Origin: Phycisphaerales bacterium
GTDB lineage: Bacteria > Planctomycetota > Phycisphaerae > Phycisphaerales > SM1A02
NCBI GenBank assembly: GCA_020345805.1
Contig: CP070772.1
Coordinates: 1,966,628 to 1,999,186 of the forward strand
Direction of reading: 5' to 3'
DNA length: 32,559 bases
Below are positions 7,270 through 15,654 of the stretch, piece by piece (positions within the stretch are counted from its first letter, which is position 1; each line of letters begins with the position of its first letter). The notes beneath the pieces are model-generated. The model was not told the origin of the DNA. It ran no database searches and worked only from the letters and a program-made list of their open reading frames with translations. Both the position numbers and the translations under genes were made by a program.

Positions 7270-8802
7270 TCATCCTCCTGCGTCCAGCATCCGAATGCCG
7301 GCCACGATGGCGGCGATGAGCAGAACGACGATGGCGGTGATCTTGATGCGCCTGATGACCCGACCGGCGGGCAGGTCGGCCAGCGGCCGGCCGATCAGGG
7401 ACTGCAGGTAGTCCTGCCGCCACGCGATGGAGCCGTGCCTCCAGCTTCGACGCCTGGGATTCGCGGCGTTGAGCTGAGCGATGCGACCCAGCGCACTCTG
7501 TAGCGCGGTGACGGCTTCCGAACCGATCAGGCCCGTCTCCGGACCGTGCGCAACCGGCAAATCGGGCGGATCAGCAGAATCCCCGGCGGAAGCCGGAGAT
7601 GTACTCCGTTCACCAGGCTCGGCCGCGGGAACCTGCGGCGGCGGCGGCGTCCGACTCAGGTGGACCACGGAGAAGGTGTCGGCCTGCCGCTCGAACCGCC
7701 GCGAAACCCACCCGAACAGCTGCAGGGCGATGATGAGGGCCACCACGGTGGCGGCGATGGTAAGCCAGTCGCCGGCATCCTCGGACCAGACGACTCCGAG
7801 GCTGTCCAATACGTAAAGCAGTCCCGAAATCAGCATCTCGGACAGAGCAACCGTCGCCAGCAGGGACGCCAGGAGCCAGGGGATGTGATGCCGGCGCACG
7901 TGGCCGATCTCGTGGGCCATCACCGCCTGCACCTGCCGGCGGGAGAGCGTCTCCAGCAGAACATCGGTGAGAAGCACATAGCGCAGGCGACCGAGAAGCC
8001 CCATCACGGCGGCGTTGATCATCGAGCCGCTTGTTCGCCACAATAGGACATCGCGCACGGCGACGTTGTGCCGCCTGCACATGTCGAGCATGTCGTCCCG
8101 GAGAGGGCCGGCGGGCAGCGGCGTGAGGTGGAGCAGCCGCCTGGCCAGCAGGGGCGTGTACAGGAAGACCAGCAGTGCCGCCACCAGTGTCGTCAGGTCC
8201 GCTATCCACTCTGTCTCGTCAGCCAACGGTGCGATGGCCAGATGGACGCTCTCGGCAAGACCCATGATGATCAGCAGCGGCACGAGCAGCAGAAGAAGGC
8301 CCAGCCGCCACTGCATCAGCACGTACCGGGTGCGGGACGGCATTGAGTACACGGGCTGGCCGTTGTCCAGCCGACGAATGAGCAGGGCCCGGCGCAACCG
8401 TGACTCCACCGGGTAATAGACCCACCACGCGCCGATGTAGCCGAGAATCGGGGGCATCATCGTGATCAGCTCATCGATCAGCACCAGATCCCCGGTCCAG
8501 TCGCGCACGACCTCCAGCCAGCCAAAGGCAAACACGGCCAGGGCGTGGTTGATGAGGAACGCGGTCCGGGACCAGCGGCAGAGATGTTCGGCGGTGACGA
8601 TCGGCCGGGATCCACTGCCCCCGTCGATCCGACGACAGCACCAGACCGTGCCGATCCACGCAGTCAGCAGGATCACGGCCGCCAGTGCCCAGGCGACAAC
8701 CAGTGCGACCACCGGGTTGGGGCCGCTCTCGCCGTGCCCGAGTGCAAGCCCCTCCGACGCGGCCAGCACTACGGCCACCAGTACGATCGGAAAAAGCTGC
8801 AT
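7270..8802 (-). CDS. M48-family integral-membrane metalloprotease
   Basis: This is a 510-aa HtpX/Ste24-like zinc protease of the inner membrane. About four or five hydrophobic segments in the first 215 residues precede the catalytic region. The HExxH motif is at about 297-301 (VMAHEIGHVRRHH), and the third ligand lies in RRFERQADTF after a further pair of membrane helices. A Pro/Ser-rich linker and a last membrane helix close the protein. It is longer than HtpX because of the extra N- and C-terminal membrane parts. The ATG at 8802 starts a clean signal-anchor (MQLFPIVLVAVVLAA). An in-frame TTG at 8868 overlaps the stop of the upstream gene and would add 22 Arg/Pro-rich residues. The likely role is membrane protein quality control. 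Confidence 0.92.
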   Translation of the reverse strand: MQLFPIVLVAVVLAASEGLALGHGESGPNPVVALVVAWALAAVILLTAWIGTVWCCRRIDGGSGSRPIVTAEHLCRWSRTAFLINHALAVFAFGWLEVVRDWTGDLVLIDELITMMPPILGYIGAWWVYYPVESRLRRALLIRRLDNGQPVYSMPSRTRYVLMQWRLGLLLLLVPLLIIMGLAESVHLAIAPLADETEWIADLTTLVAALLVFLYTPLLARRLLHLTPLPAGPLRDDMLDMCRRHNVAVRDVLLWRTSGSMINAAVMGLLGRLRYVLLTDVLLETLSRRQVQAVMAHEIGHVRRHHIPWLLASLLATVALSEMLISGLLYVLDSLGVVWSEDAGDWLTIAATVVALIIALQLFGWVSRRFERQADTFSVVHLSRTPPPPQVPAAEPGERSTSPASAGDSADPPDLPVAHGPETGLIGSEAVTALQSALGRIAQLNAANPRRRSWRHGSIAWRQDYLQSLIGRPLADLPAGRVIRRIKITAIVVLLIAAIVAGIRMLDAGG

Positions 8803-8864
8803 GGCTCGGGGGGCAGGCTCCGGAGGTGGGTGGAGAGCGGGAATCCGGCGGGGCGAACGGCCGC

Positions 8865-10328
8865 TCAACGCTGGTGGATTTCGCCGAGATCGACCACCAC
8901 TCGGCCGTGGCGGTAGTAATCGACGTTCATCGTGGTTCGGTTTACGGAAGTGAAGACCAGGCAGTTTGCGCGGACGTTGTCGGCGTAGTTGAGATCGCCG
9001 AAGCCGGGGGCGGCGTATTCGGCATTGCGCAGCCGCTGGACGTGAAGATGGAAATGAAACAGCGCTGTGTAGGCGGCGTCGAGCATCTCCTGCGGAGCGT
9101 TGAACTGCTGATCGTGCCTGCGGATGCGCGGCGGAAACTCCAGAATCTCAAACCGGCCCTTCTCGTCCAGACGGATCACGCCTCCGTATTCGGTCGTCTC
9201 GTCTTCGCGATCGCGCCGGGCATAGTCGAAGAGATGCTCCACAACCTGCGGCACCTGGATGGCCCGTACCGCAATCAGCATCGCGGCCAGATCGCCCCAG
9301 GTGACCTCCTCCCGCCACTCGTAAAGCCGATCCTTCCTGGACCCGATGGTGTCATCGAACCGCGATCCCCGGTCGTGGTGCTTCCGGCCCTTGAGACCGG
9401 CCCTTAGCCGCTCCAGGAGCTGGGTGCGGGTCTGCTTGAGGAGCTCCGGATCGTGCCGCCGGGCCGAGACGACGATGGCGAGGTCTCGTATCTCAAGTTC
9501 CGCTCGCAGAGATTCCTCCAGGGCCGAAGCGGCCGCCACCGCCTCCGCCCAGAACTCGGCGTTCTCCGGCTGGCGAAGCTTCCGCAGCCAAAGGATCTCC
9601 TCCCGGTTGTAAGGGACGAGCCCCAGCTCGACCGCCCCGGCGTGAAGGTCCACGAGCATGGCGTCATCTGCAGGCGGCTCGTGGTCCCGAAGCAGCGAAA
9701 CGAGTCGGTCGCGTTGGCCCAGGTGGTGAAGGAGGTTCCAGCAGCGGGTGCGCAACCCCTGCTCCGCCACGCGGTTGGACTGAACCATAAGGTCGAATAC
9801 CACGTCGGACAGGTTCGCCTCGCCGTGAAGCGCCGCCAGTGCCTTGGCCTCGGGGCGCTGGAGGTCGTCATCCTGCCCGACGATGGAGACGGCCCAGCCG
9901 CTGACCAGGGCGGGAGTGAGATCGATCCAGCCGCGCTCGGCGATGATCTCACACAGCCGCTTTCTCCCTTCCAGTGCCGCCATATTGGGCAGACGGCGGC
10001 GAAGGGTCGTCTTCAGGCCGGGCAGGTCGTAGTCGGCAAGGCGATTGACCGCCGCCTCCCGCACCTCCACGTTGTAGCCGGGATACCAGACGATCCGGTG
10101 AAGGACCTCGAGATACGTTTCGCTGGGCGGAGCGACATCCATGGCCTCCATGGCGGCGATCTGAAGACGGGGGCTGTTAGGCGTGGTTTGGAGCTTGGCC
10201 AACGGATCGCCAACCCTTGCCTCGCCGGCACAGCCGACCAATAGGGCTGAAAGACAGCAGATAGCGCAAAGCAGGAGTGCAAAGAAAGTTACAGATGGTC
10301 TGGGGTGGTGCGGCCTGGGTCGAATCAT
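8865..10328 (-). CDS. Lipoprotein of unknown function, alpha-helical
   Basis: This 487-aa protein has a long positively charged N-terminus, a hydrophobic segment and lipobox LLVGC (Cys33), so it should be an exported lipoprotein. The body is mostly helical and hydrophilic, with stretches suggestive of HEAT-like repeats (REAAVNRLADYDLPGLKTTLRRRL) but no catalytic motif I recognise. ATG 10328 was chosen because everything upstream in that frame overlaps the divergent NifU-like gene and is low-complexity. The stop codon is adjacent to the M48 protease gene, and the two are probably co-expressed; a shared envelope role is inference. Confidence 0.8.
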   Translation of the reverse strand: MIRPRPHHPRPSVTFFALLLCAICCLSALLVGCAGEARVGDPLAKLQTTPNSPRLQIAAMEAMDVAPPSETYLEVLHRIVWYPGYNVEVREAAVNRLADYDLPGLKTTLRRRLPNMAALEGRKRLCEIIAERGWIDLTPALVSGWAVSIVGQDDDLQRPEAKALAALHGEANLSDVVFDLMVQSNRVAEQGLRTRCWNLLHHLGQRDRLVSLLRDHEPPADDAMLVDLHAGAVELGLVPYNREEILWLRKLRQPENAEFWAEAVAAASALEESLRAELEIRDLAIVVSARRHDPELLKQTRTQLLERLRAGLKGRKHHDRGSRFDDTIGSRKDRLYEWREEVTWGDLAAMLIAVRAIQVPQVVEHLFDYARRDREDETTEYGGVIRLDEKGRFEILEFPPRIRRHDQQFNAPQEMLDAAYTALFHFHLHVQRLRNAEYAAPGFGDLNYADNVRANCLVFTSVNRTTMNVDYYRHGRVVVDLGEIHQR

Positions 10329-10428
10329 GGGCCGTAGTGTACACCTCTCCCGCTGCGCTGGTCTGCCGAGCGCGATCTCCCTACCATGGAGACAACGAGG
10401 GGACCACCGGCTGAAGGACGAAACGACC

Positions 10429-10704
10429 ATGAGCTCACCGGCAGAATCGCAGGGCGCGGAGAACGCTTCCGAGCCGTCGCTGGAGCGGCGGGTGCGGGAG
10501 GTGCTGGAGATGATCCGTCCGGCCATCCAGTCCGACGGCGGGGATCTGGAACTCGTGGATGTGAGCGCAGAGGGAGTGGTGTCGGTTAGGCTCCACGGAG
10601 CCTGTGTGGGCTGCCCTTCGGCCAACATGACTCTGCAGATGGGTATCGAGCGAAATCTCCGGGACCGGATCCCCGAGGTCACGGGCGTGCGTGCGGTGCC
10701 CTAA
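10429..10704 (+). CDS. NifU C-terminal-domain Fe-S scaffold protein
   Basis: This 91-aa protein consists almost entirely of the NifU-C (NfuA-type) domain, which carries and transfers Fe-S clusters. The diagnostic parts are the N-terminal REVLEMIRPAIQSDGGDLELVDV and the CxxC in GACVGCPSANMTLQMGIE, where the two cysteines of each subunit share a cluster across a dimer. GAAGGA is present about 10 nt before ATG 10429. The gene is divergent from the lipoprotein (about 100 nt between starts) and followed by csrA at 178 nt. Confidence 0.95.
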   Translation: MSSPAESQGAENASEPSLERRVREVLEMIRPAIQSDGGDLELVDVSAEGVVSVRLHGACVGCPSANMTLQMGIERNLRDRIPEVTGVRAVP

Positions 10705-10881
10705 GCACTGTTGAGACAAGGTGTTGCCGCCAGAGGCAGCCTCGCACGACTCGGCCGAGAGGCTCGTCCAAATCGTGAAAAAAGCGGCAAACTCTTTGGT
10801 CGGGAGGGGAAATCGGATACTCTGGTGGCCGGTGGGACCGCGCACGAATGCGCAGGAACTTCGGGCAGGAGGTCCAAGAGT

Positions 10882-11106
10882 ATGCTGGTGATCACGAGAC
10901 GAGAAGGGGAAGAGGTCGTCATCGGTGATCCGGACAACCCCATCGGGGTGGTGAGGGTCGCCACGATCAAGGGGGATCGGGTTCGGTTGGCGTTCGCCTT
11001 TCCGCGCGAGATTGACGTTCACCGCCGGGAGGTCGCCGACCAGATTCTCGCCGCCAAGCCGAGCGTGGTTGGGACTATTCGCCCCACCGGGACCAAGGCT
11101 CACTGA
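10882..11106 (+). CDS. csrA: CsrA/RsmA translational regulator
   Basis: CsrA dimers bind GGA motifs in mRNA leaders and repress or activate translation. The 74-aa protein starts with the family signature MLVITRREGEEVVIGD and ends its core with PREIDVHRREVADQI, including the Arg equivalent to Arg44 that contacts RNA. The strand region is slightly longer than in E. coli (DPDNPIG insertion), and there is a 12-residue tail. A perfect AGGAGG lies 9 nt before ATG 10882. There is no flagellar gene or FliW nearby, unlike many csrA loci. Structured GGA-rich DNA at 21725-21859 is a conceivable partner RNA. Confidence 0.96.
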   Translation: MLVITRREGEEVVIGDPDNPIGVVRVATIKGDRVRLAFAFPREIDVHRREVADQILAAKPSVVGTIRPTGTKAH

Positions 11107-11729
11107 CCGAGACCGCTCAGCCAGCCTCCTTGCATCACCGATGATGCCGATCTGGTCGCCAAGGACCGAAGGCGGTGCCTGACGGCGGAGGAGCGCGGCG
11201 GGGCCGCTTCGCTCCCGAACAGCAGCAAGAATGAAAATGCTCGCAGCGCGGGTGGGCGCGCCACGAGCGAAGCGGAAGGGAACTACGGCTCATCCTCATC
11301 ATCCCAGATGCGGGGAGAGCCGCGGGCAGGAATGCCTCCGGTCTCCGGGGGGGGAGGCCGGAAGCGTCTACAGGTGCGCCGAGCACGGGCCGAGCGGCCC
11401 GATACCCGGCAGTCGGCGAGCCCGCTTGCCCGATCCATGAACCGGCGGCGCTCGCTTCAGACCCGGGTCTTCCCTGACCCGGCGTCACGTCGGCAGGACC
11501 CTCTACACTCCCGGCTCATCGAGTCGGTTGCTCCCCACTCGGCCAGGTGCCGGCAACCGACTCGCTCGCCCTTTCCCGATCGCCCGGCGTCGGCCGTCCT
11601 GTCCGGCGCCACGGATTGGCTGAGCGCGTCCACCGAGCATCCTTGCTCGGCCGTCCTTTGGCCCTCACCCTCCCTCCCTGGGGTTCGTGCCGTGCCTCGT
11701 GTCGTAAACGTCCGCAAGCCGTGTCCGGG
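11107..11729. other. Non-coding interval between csrA and mraZ with perfect inverted repeats
   Basis: No convincing gene lies in these 623 nt. It holds two long perfect inverted repeats. An 11-bp pair occurs at 11204-11214 and 11265-11275. A 12-bp pair occurs at 11520-11531 and 11553-11564, with a 21-nt loop. Smaller GC hairpins include one near 11191-11214. csrA and mraZ are convergent, so this interval receives both transcripts, but no T-run follows any of the stems. I looked for RNase P, tmRNA and SRP RNA signatures on both strands and found none. Confidence 0.5.
11520..11564. repeat. 12-bp perfect inverted repeat
   Basis: CGAGTCGGTTGC at 11520-11531 is exactly complementary to GCAACCGACTCG at 11553-11564; the loop is 21 nt. 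It lies about 165 nt beyond the mraZ stop codon. It may be a transcript-end structure or part of a structured RNA. The lack of a following T-run argues against a standard intrinsic terminator. Confidence 0.8.
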
Positions 11730-12212
11730 TCACGGACGGTCTGTCCCTCCTCCTTGCTGATGCCGGTCCAACGCACGCCTGGCCCGCAACATGATCTCGC
11801 CTTGTCGGGCGAGCTTCTGCTTTCGGATCTCCTCCCACTGCCCCGGATCGCGCAGCTCCAGATGATCCCTCACACCCAGAATCATCACCTGCTGGCCGAG
11901 CTCGGCCTGGCGGATCATGCGCTCCGGGAGCCTGACCCTTCCCGCCTTGTCCAGCTCCAGCCGCGATGCCTGCGGGAACATCAGCTCCTCGAACTCCAGC
12001 ATCTCCTCGGCCGGGAGGAGCGACCGCTCCATGACCCCGGCCATCTGCTCGAAGGTCCGCTCCGGCCACAGCCACAGTGCCCCGTTGGGACCGGGCACGA
12101 GGTAGAATGCCTCGCCCTCCCGCTCCGGATCCAGACGGGACCGAATCTCGGAGGGGATCGCCAAACGATGCTTGGCGTCGATCGTGTGTTCGTATTCGCC
12201 GGTAAACAGCAC
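11730..12212 (-). CDS. mraZ: MraZ, DNA-binding regulator of the division/cell-wall cluster
   Basis: MraZ is an AbrB-fold regulator that represses its own promoter and other genes. The 160-aa protein has the two tandem MraZ repeats: FTGEYEHTIDAKHRLAIPSEIR near the N-terminus and SRLELDKAGRVRLPERM near residue 85. It is slightly longer than the usual 143-152 aa. It starts at GTG 12212. The upstream DNA carries the expected direct-repeat operator. Normally rsmH (mraW) and ftsL follow directly, but here no reading frame follows on this strand, so this mraZ is detached from a dcw cluster. Confidence 0.96.
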   Translation of the reverse strand: MLFTGEYEHTIDAKHRLAIPSEIRSRLDPEREGEAFYLVPGPNGALWLWPERTFEQMAGVMERSLLPAEEMLEFEELMFPQASRLELDKAGRVRLPERMIRQAELGQQVMILGVRDHLELRDPGQWEEIRKQKLARQGEIMLRARRALDRHQQGGGTDRP

Positions 12213-12552
12213 TCATCCATGCCTCGGTCGGGAACGGAGACAACTTAACCCACTCTGCCCCACTTCGCAACACGATTCCACACGTTTATGTTTTTTTTCG
12301 CCCCCGGTCATCCCGGGGCGGTCGCGGGGAGGGCTGCAACTCTCATCGCAACAGAGACTTCCGGCTCCAGACGAAGATTATCGGCCGTTGACTCAATTTA
12401 AAAATCCGGGCCGGTAGGGCCGGAGCCAGTAATACCAGTTCCGATCGCTGCCGATCAGAAAGAAGAGTGGTCTTGACCACCGCGCCTGGGGTATGGCTGC
12501 ACCTACCGCACCCTCCGACGGCGCATCACGCTTCCGGTGGGCGGAGATTGGC
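12213..12552. other. Divergent intergenic region between mraZ and the flavin reductase
   Basis: Besides the MraZ operator the interval holds an 8-T run at 12291-12298 followed by a GC-rich palindrome (CCCCCGG..CCCGGGG, near 12302-12317). There is also a short AT-rich segment at about 12388-12405 (TTGACTCAATTTAAAAA), which may contribute to a plus-strand promoter although no good -10 box is in register. No gene seen apart from a possible 20-codon extension of the flavin reductase from ATG 12493. Confidence 0.5.
12248..12272 (-). promoter_or_regulatory. MraZ operator: TGGGN direct repeats with 5-nt spacers
   Basis: Read on the minus strand, TGGGG-CAGAG-TGGGT matches the known MraZ target of TGGGN repeats separated by 5 nt. 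A degenerate third unit, TGTTG, continues the 10-bp period upstream (rc of 12268-12272), and another, TGTCT, follows. The site lies 36-50 nt upstream of the mraZ GTG, which fits autoregulation. Confidence 0.8.
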
Positions 12553-13131
12553 ATGTCCACACTCGAGGACAGCGATCTGATCAGCGCCTTTGACCAGATA
12601 CCCTGCGGGCTGTTCCTTTTGACCAGCGCCCATGAGGGTCTCCGCAGCGGTGTTCTGGCCCGATGGGTGCAGCAATGCTCGCTCAATCCACCGCTGGTGA
12701 TGGTGGCATTGCCCAAGGGTTCGCCCGTGGAGCCGCTGATCCGCGACAGCCACAGCTTCGCGCTCTGCCAGATTTCCGACGGCGATCGCTTTCTGACCCG
12801 CAAGTTCTCCATAATGCCCGATCGCAGCGAGGATCCCTTCGACACGCTGTCCACCTTCCCCGCTCCCAGCGGTTCCCCGGTGGTTCGGCGGGCGATGAGC
12901 TACCTTGACTGCGAAGTCGTGCGGCATGTCGAGTTGGAGTCGGACTGCCGCCTCTACGTGGGCGAGGTGAGAGACGGCCGGCAGCTCAGCGATGGAAAGC
13001 CCGTCATCCACCTGGGGGGCAACGGCCGGATAGACGAGCTGCTGGTCCAAGAGGCGGAGCAGACCTCGGAACAGGACCACGCCGATCCCGGTACCGACAC
13101 GGAAGGGAAAGCCGGCGACAGTGCCGCCTGA
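12553..13131 (+). CDS. Flavin reductase-like FMN-binding protein
   Basis: This 192-aa protein belongs to the split-barrel flavin reductase domain family (PF01613 type), which uses NAD(P)H to reduce FMN or carries FMN itself. The N-terminal FDQIPCGLFLLTSAHEG, the central WVQQCSLNPPLVMVALPKGSPVEPLIRDSHSFALCQIS and AMSYLDCEVVRHVELESDCRLYVGEV follow the order expected for this fold. ATG 12553 is preferred because GGAGAT precedes it and the domain begins at once; ATG 12493 would add 20 residues. The C-terminal tail is acidic and probably disordered. The partner enzyme is not evident, and the next gene is convergent. Confidence 0.88.
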   Translation: MSTLEDSDLISAFDQIPCGLFLLTSAHEGLRSGVLARWVQQCSLNPPLVMVALPKGSPVEPLIRDSHSFALCQISDGDRFLTRKFSIMPDRSEDPFDTLSTFPAPSGSPVVRRAMSYLDCEVVRHVELESDCRLYVGEVRDGRQLSDGKPVIHLGGNGRIDELLVQEAEQTSEQDHADPGTDTEGKAGDSAA

Positions 13132-13138
13132 GGGAACC

Positions 13139-14248
13139 CTACGACAGCAGCTCCGTTATTTCGAACTTGATAGATTCGTCAAACACCGTCGCGCTGAACC
13201 GCTCGGCATTGCGCCGACAGGCATCGGGGTCGATCCGCTTTCCTTCAAGCGCCTCCACCGCACCGATGACGCCGTCGGTCGTCTGCGACTCGAAGAGGAT
13301 GCCGGTTTGCTCGTTCACCGTCTCCACCGCTCCCCCGGCGGCGTATGCGAGCACGGGGCAGCCCGTGGCCTGAGCCTCGACGGCAATGATCCCAAAGTCC
13401 TCCACCTGCGGGAACAGAAGCCCCCGTGCTCTGCGATAAAGATCACGCAGTTCCTCATCACTGACTCGCCCCAGCAGTTGCACGTTCTCGCCGGCCATCT
13501 CCCTCAGCGATTTGGCCTGTGAGCCGCTCCCCACGACCTTCAGCGGAAAGCCCGCACGATTCGCCGCTTCGATCACGATGTCGGTGCGCTTGTAGGGCTC
13601 GAGGGCCGCCACCACCAGCAGCCAGTCCTCGCGCGGCACGCTTTCGTCAACGGTGAAATAGTCCGTGCGCACGGGCGGGTACACCACCGTCGCCTCGCGC
13701 TCGTAGCAGCGCTGAATCCGCGCCGCGGTATGCTCGCTGTTGGCGAGGAACTTCGTCACCCCCCCCACCGTGGCAAGATCCGACTTCCGCAAGTAGCCGC
13801 CGAATGCGCGCAACCCGATCCCTCGCAGCTTGCCGCCCGCGCCGACGTCGTAGTCGGAAGTCTGCTCCCAGATGTACCGCGCCGGTGAATGACAGTAGCA
13901 CAGGTGCGGCGTTCCCGCCGGCGGCCTGATCGACTTCATCACCGCCGAGCTGGTGGAGATGAGCAGATCGCAGGGCTTCACCTTCAAACGCCCGACCGCC
14001 CACGGCATGAGCGGCAGGTAGTGCCGGCGCAGACGGCCGGCGGCCCCGGGGAATCTTTGCAGGGGCGAGGTGACCACCCGGCAGGCGCTAATCGCCTCGG
14101 TGAGGAATCGCCCGTCATCGACGAGCGTGTAGAGATCGGTGGGGCCGAACAGCCGGGCCAGCCGATCCAGCACCCACTCCCCGCCCCGCAGGCCGACCAG
14201 CCAGTCGTGGGCCAGGGCGATTCTTTTCTCCGCGGGCGTGTCTATCAT
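13139..14248 (-). CDS. GT4-type glycosyltransferase
   Basis: This 369-aa GT-B glycosyltransferase resembles the WbaZ-like mannosyltransferases of surface polysaccharide synthesis. The N-terminal domain begins ALAHDWLVGLRGGEWVLDRL and includes HLCYCHSPARYIWE. The C-terminal domain contains VAALEPYKRTDIVIEA, KVVGSGSQ and the nucleotide-sugar binding E-x7-E at Glu283 and Glu291 (PQVEDFGIIAVEAQATG). No signal peptide is seen, so it is cytoplasmic or membrane-associated. Donor and acceptor sugars cannot be told. It is isolated from other polysaccharide genes. Its ATG is only 5 nt from the GTG of the divergent amidohydrolase, so its promoter must lie within that gene. Confidence 0.94.
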   Translation of the reverse strand: MIDTPAEKRIALAHDWLVGLRGGEWVLDRLARLFGPTDLYTLVDDGRFLTEAISACRVVTSPLQRFPGAAGRLRRHYLPLMPWAVGRLKVKPCDLLISTSSAVMKSIRPPAGTPHLCYCHSPARYIWEQTSDYDVGAGGKLRGIGLRAFGGYLRKSDLATVGGVTKFLANSEHTAARIQRCYEREATVVYPPVRTDYFTVDESVPREDWLLVVAALEPYKRTDIVIEAANRAGFPLKVVGSGSQAKSLREMAGENVQLLGRVSDEELRDLYRRARGLLFPQVEDFGIIAVEAQATGCPVLAYAAGGAVETVNEQTGILFESQTTDGVIGAVEALEGKRIDPDACRRNAERFSATVFDESIKFEITELLS

Positions 14249-14253
14249 CGACC

Positions 14254-15456
14254 GTGACTCATCAGACTCTCAACACCGGACAGGCGAAGACGAATCCCGC
14301 CAACCGCCTCGGCCTGGACTATGCCGCGGAAGCGGCCCGCTTTGCCGACCTGCCCTTCGCCGCGGTGGCCAATCCGGGGGTGGGCAATGTGGGGGTGGCC
14401 AATGCGGGGGTGGCCAATGCGGGGGGAACCGAGGTGGGGGGGGCGATCATAGACGCTCACGTGCACGTCAACGGGCTTCAGGCCACGAAAGTCTATCGGA
14501 AGGTCGCCGATCTGTACGGCATAGGACTCACCTACAGCATGACCAAGCTGGAGGAAGTGCAAGCCGTCACCGAGGCGATGGAGGGTCGCGTCCGCTTCAT
14601 CGCCGTCCCCAACTACTGGGCCCAGGACGACCGCAAGTACCACATGACCGACGGCTTCGTGAAGCGGATCGAGCAGTATCACGCCCTGGGATCGCGGATC
14701 GCCAAGTTCTGGTGCTCGCCGCGGGCGACCGAGTACGCCATCGAGTTCGGGGATCCGGACCTGCTGCGCCTGGACGCCCCGCATCGCATTCACGCCATGG
14801 AGGCCGCGACGGACCTGGGGATGATCCTGATGACCCACGTGGCCGATCCGGACACCTGGTTCGACACGCGGTTCGCCGATGCCTCGGTGTTCGGCACCAA
14901 GGCCCAGCAGTACGAGCCGTTCGAGCAGCTTCTGGACAGGTTCACCCAGCCGTGGCTCGCCGCCCACATGGGCGGCTGGCCGGAGGACCTTGAATTCCTC
15001 ACCGGCCTCATGAACCGGCATCCGAACCTGTACCTGGACACCAGCGCCACCAAGTGGATGGTGCGCGAACTGAGCCGTCATTCGCGCAATGACCTTATTA
15101 GTTTCCTGTGCGCATTCAAAGGGCGCATTCTCTTCGGCTCGGACATCGTGGTGGCCGACGAACATCTCAGGCCGCCGGCCGATGGCGAGCACGAAGTCTA
15201 TTCGCGCGCCAACGGCCCCGATCAGGCGTTCGAGTTGTACGCAAGTCGTTACTGGGCGCTTCGCACGATGTTCGAAACCGAATACTCCGGCGAGTCCCCC
15301 ATCGCCGATCCGGATCTGGCGATGGTGGAACCGGATAAGTACACCGAGCTTGATGCGCCAACGCTGATCGGCAGATCACTGCCGCCGGACCTGCTGCGCA
15401 GCATCTACCGCGACGCGGCCCATGATCTGCTCGAGCCGCTGCACGAGAAGCGCTGA
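14254..15456 (+). CDS. Amidohydrolase family 2 metal-dependent hydrolase
   Basis: This 400-aa TIM-barrel hydrolase shows the HxH motif at His69/His71 (IIDAHVHVNG), a later metal-binding His in LMTHVADPDTW and the conserved Asp in ILFGSDIVVADEHL. The family (PF04909) includes decarboxylases and lactone or amide hydrolases; the substrate is not apparent. The start is GTG 14254. Residues about 38-57 are four copies of a five-residue unit (V-A/G-N-x-G) encoded by a 15-bp repeat. The catalytic barrel begins after this tract, so the N-terminal 60 residues may be a dispensable linker. The true start could also lie within the repeats, where several in-frame GTG codons occur. Confidence 0.9.
   Translation: MTHQTLNTGQAKTNPANRLGLDYAAEAARFADLPFAAVANPGVGNVGVANAGVANAGGTEVGGAIIDAHVHVNGLQATKVYRKVADLYGIGLTYSMTKLEEVQAVTEAMEGRVRFIAVPNYWAQDDRKYHMTDGFVKRIEQYHALGSRIAKFWCSPRATEYAIEFGDPDLLRLDAPHRIHAMEAATDLGMILMTHVADPDTWFDTRFADASVFGTKAQQYEPFEQLLDRFTQPWLAAHMGGWPEDLEFLTGLMNRHPNLYLDTSATKWMVRELSRHSRNDLISFLCAFKGRILFGSDIVVADEHLRPPADGEHEVYSRANGPDQAFELYASRYWALRTMFETEYSGESPIADPDLAMVEPDKYTELDAPTLIGRSLPPDLLRSIYRDAAHDLLEPLHEKR
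14365..14424 (+). repeat. Coding minisatellite, four 15-bp units
   Basis: Four head-to-tail copies of GTGGCCAATGCGGGG occur. Units 3 and 4 are identical, and units 1 and 2 differ at one or two positions. They encode VANPG-VGNVG-VANAG-VANAG inside the N-terminus of the amidohydrolase. Copy-number change by slippage would keep the frame. Confidence 0.95.
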
Positions 15457-15654
15457 ATCCTGCACTGATAATGTCCGCGTTCGCAGGTCAGGGAAAGTGC
15501 TGCAAAAGCGGAAGTAAAAACGCCAGCTCGGCGGGCGCTGCCGGCGCTGCGATCTGTCCCAATCCGCGGCGACGCTCTTGCAATACTACGGCGAGTCTGC
15601 ACGCTCGCGAGTTCCAGCGAACACGCTTTAACAGTCCGCGGACAGTGCCCGGCG

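Noticed and set aside
11107-11729. RNase P RNA, tmRNA or SRP RNA in the csrA-mraZ gap
   Set aside because: None of the conserved segments (GAGGAAAGTCC, the tmRNA tRNA-like end, GGAAGGAAGCAGCC) is present on either strand.
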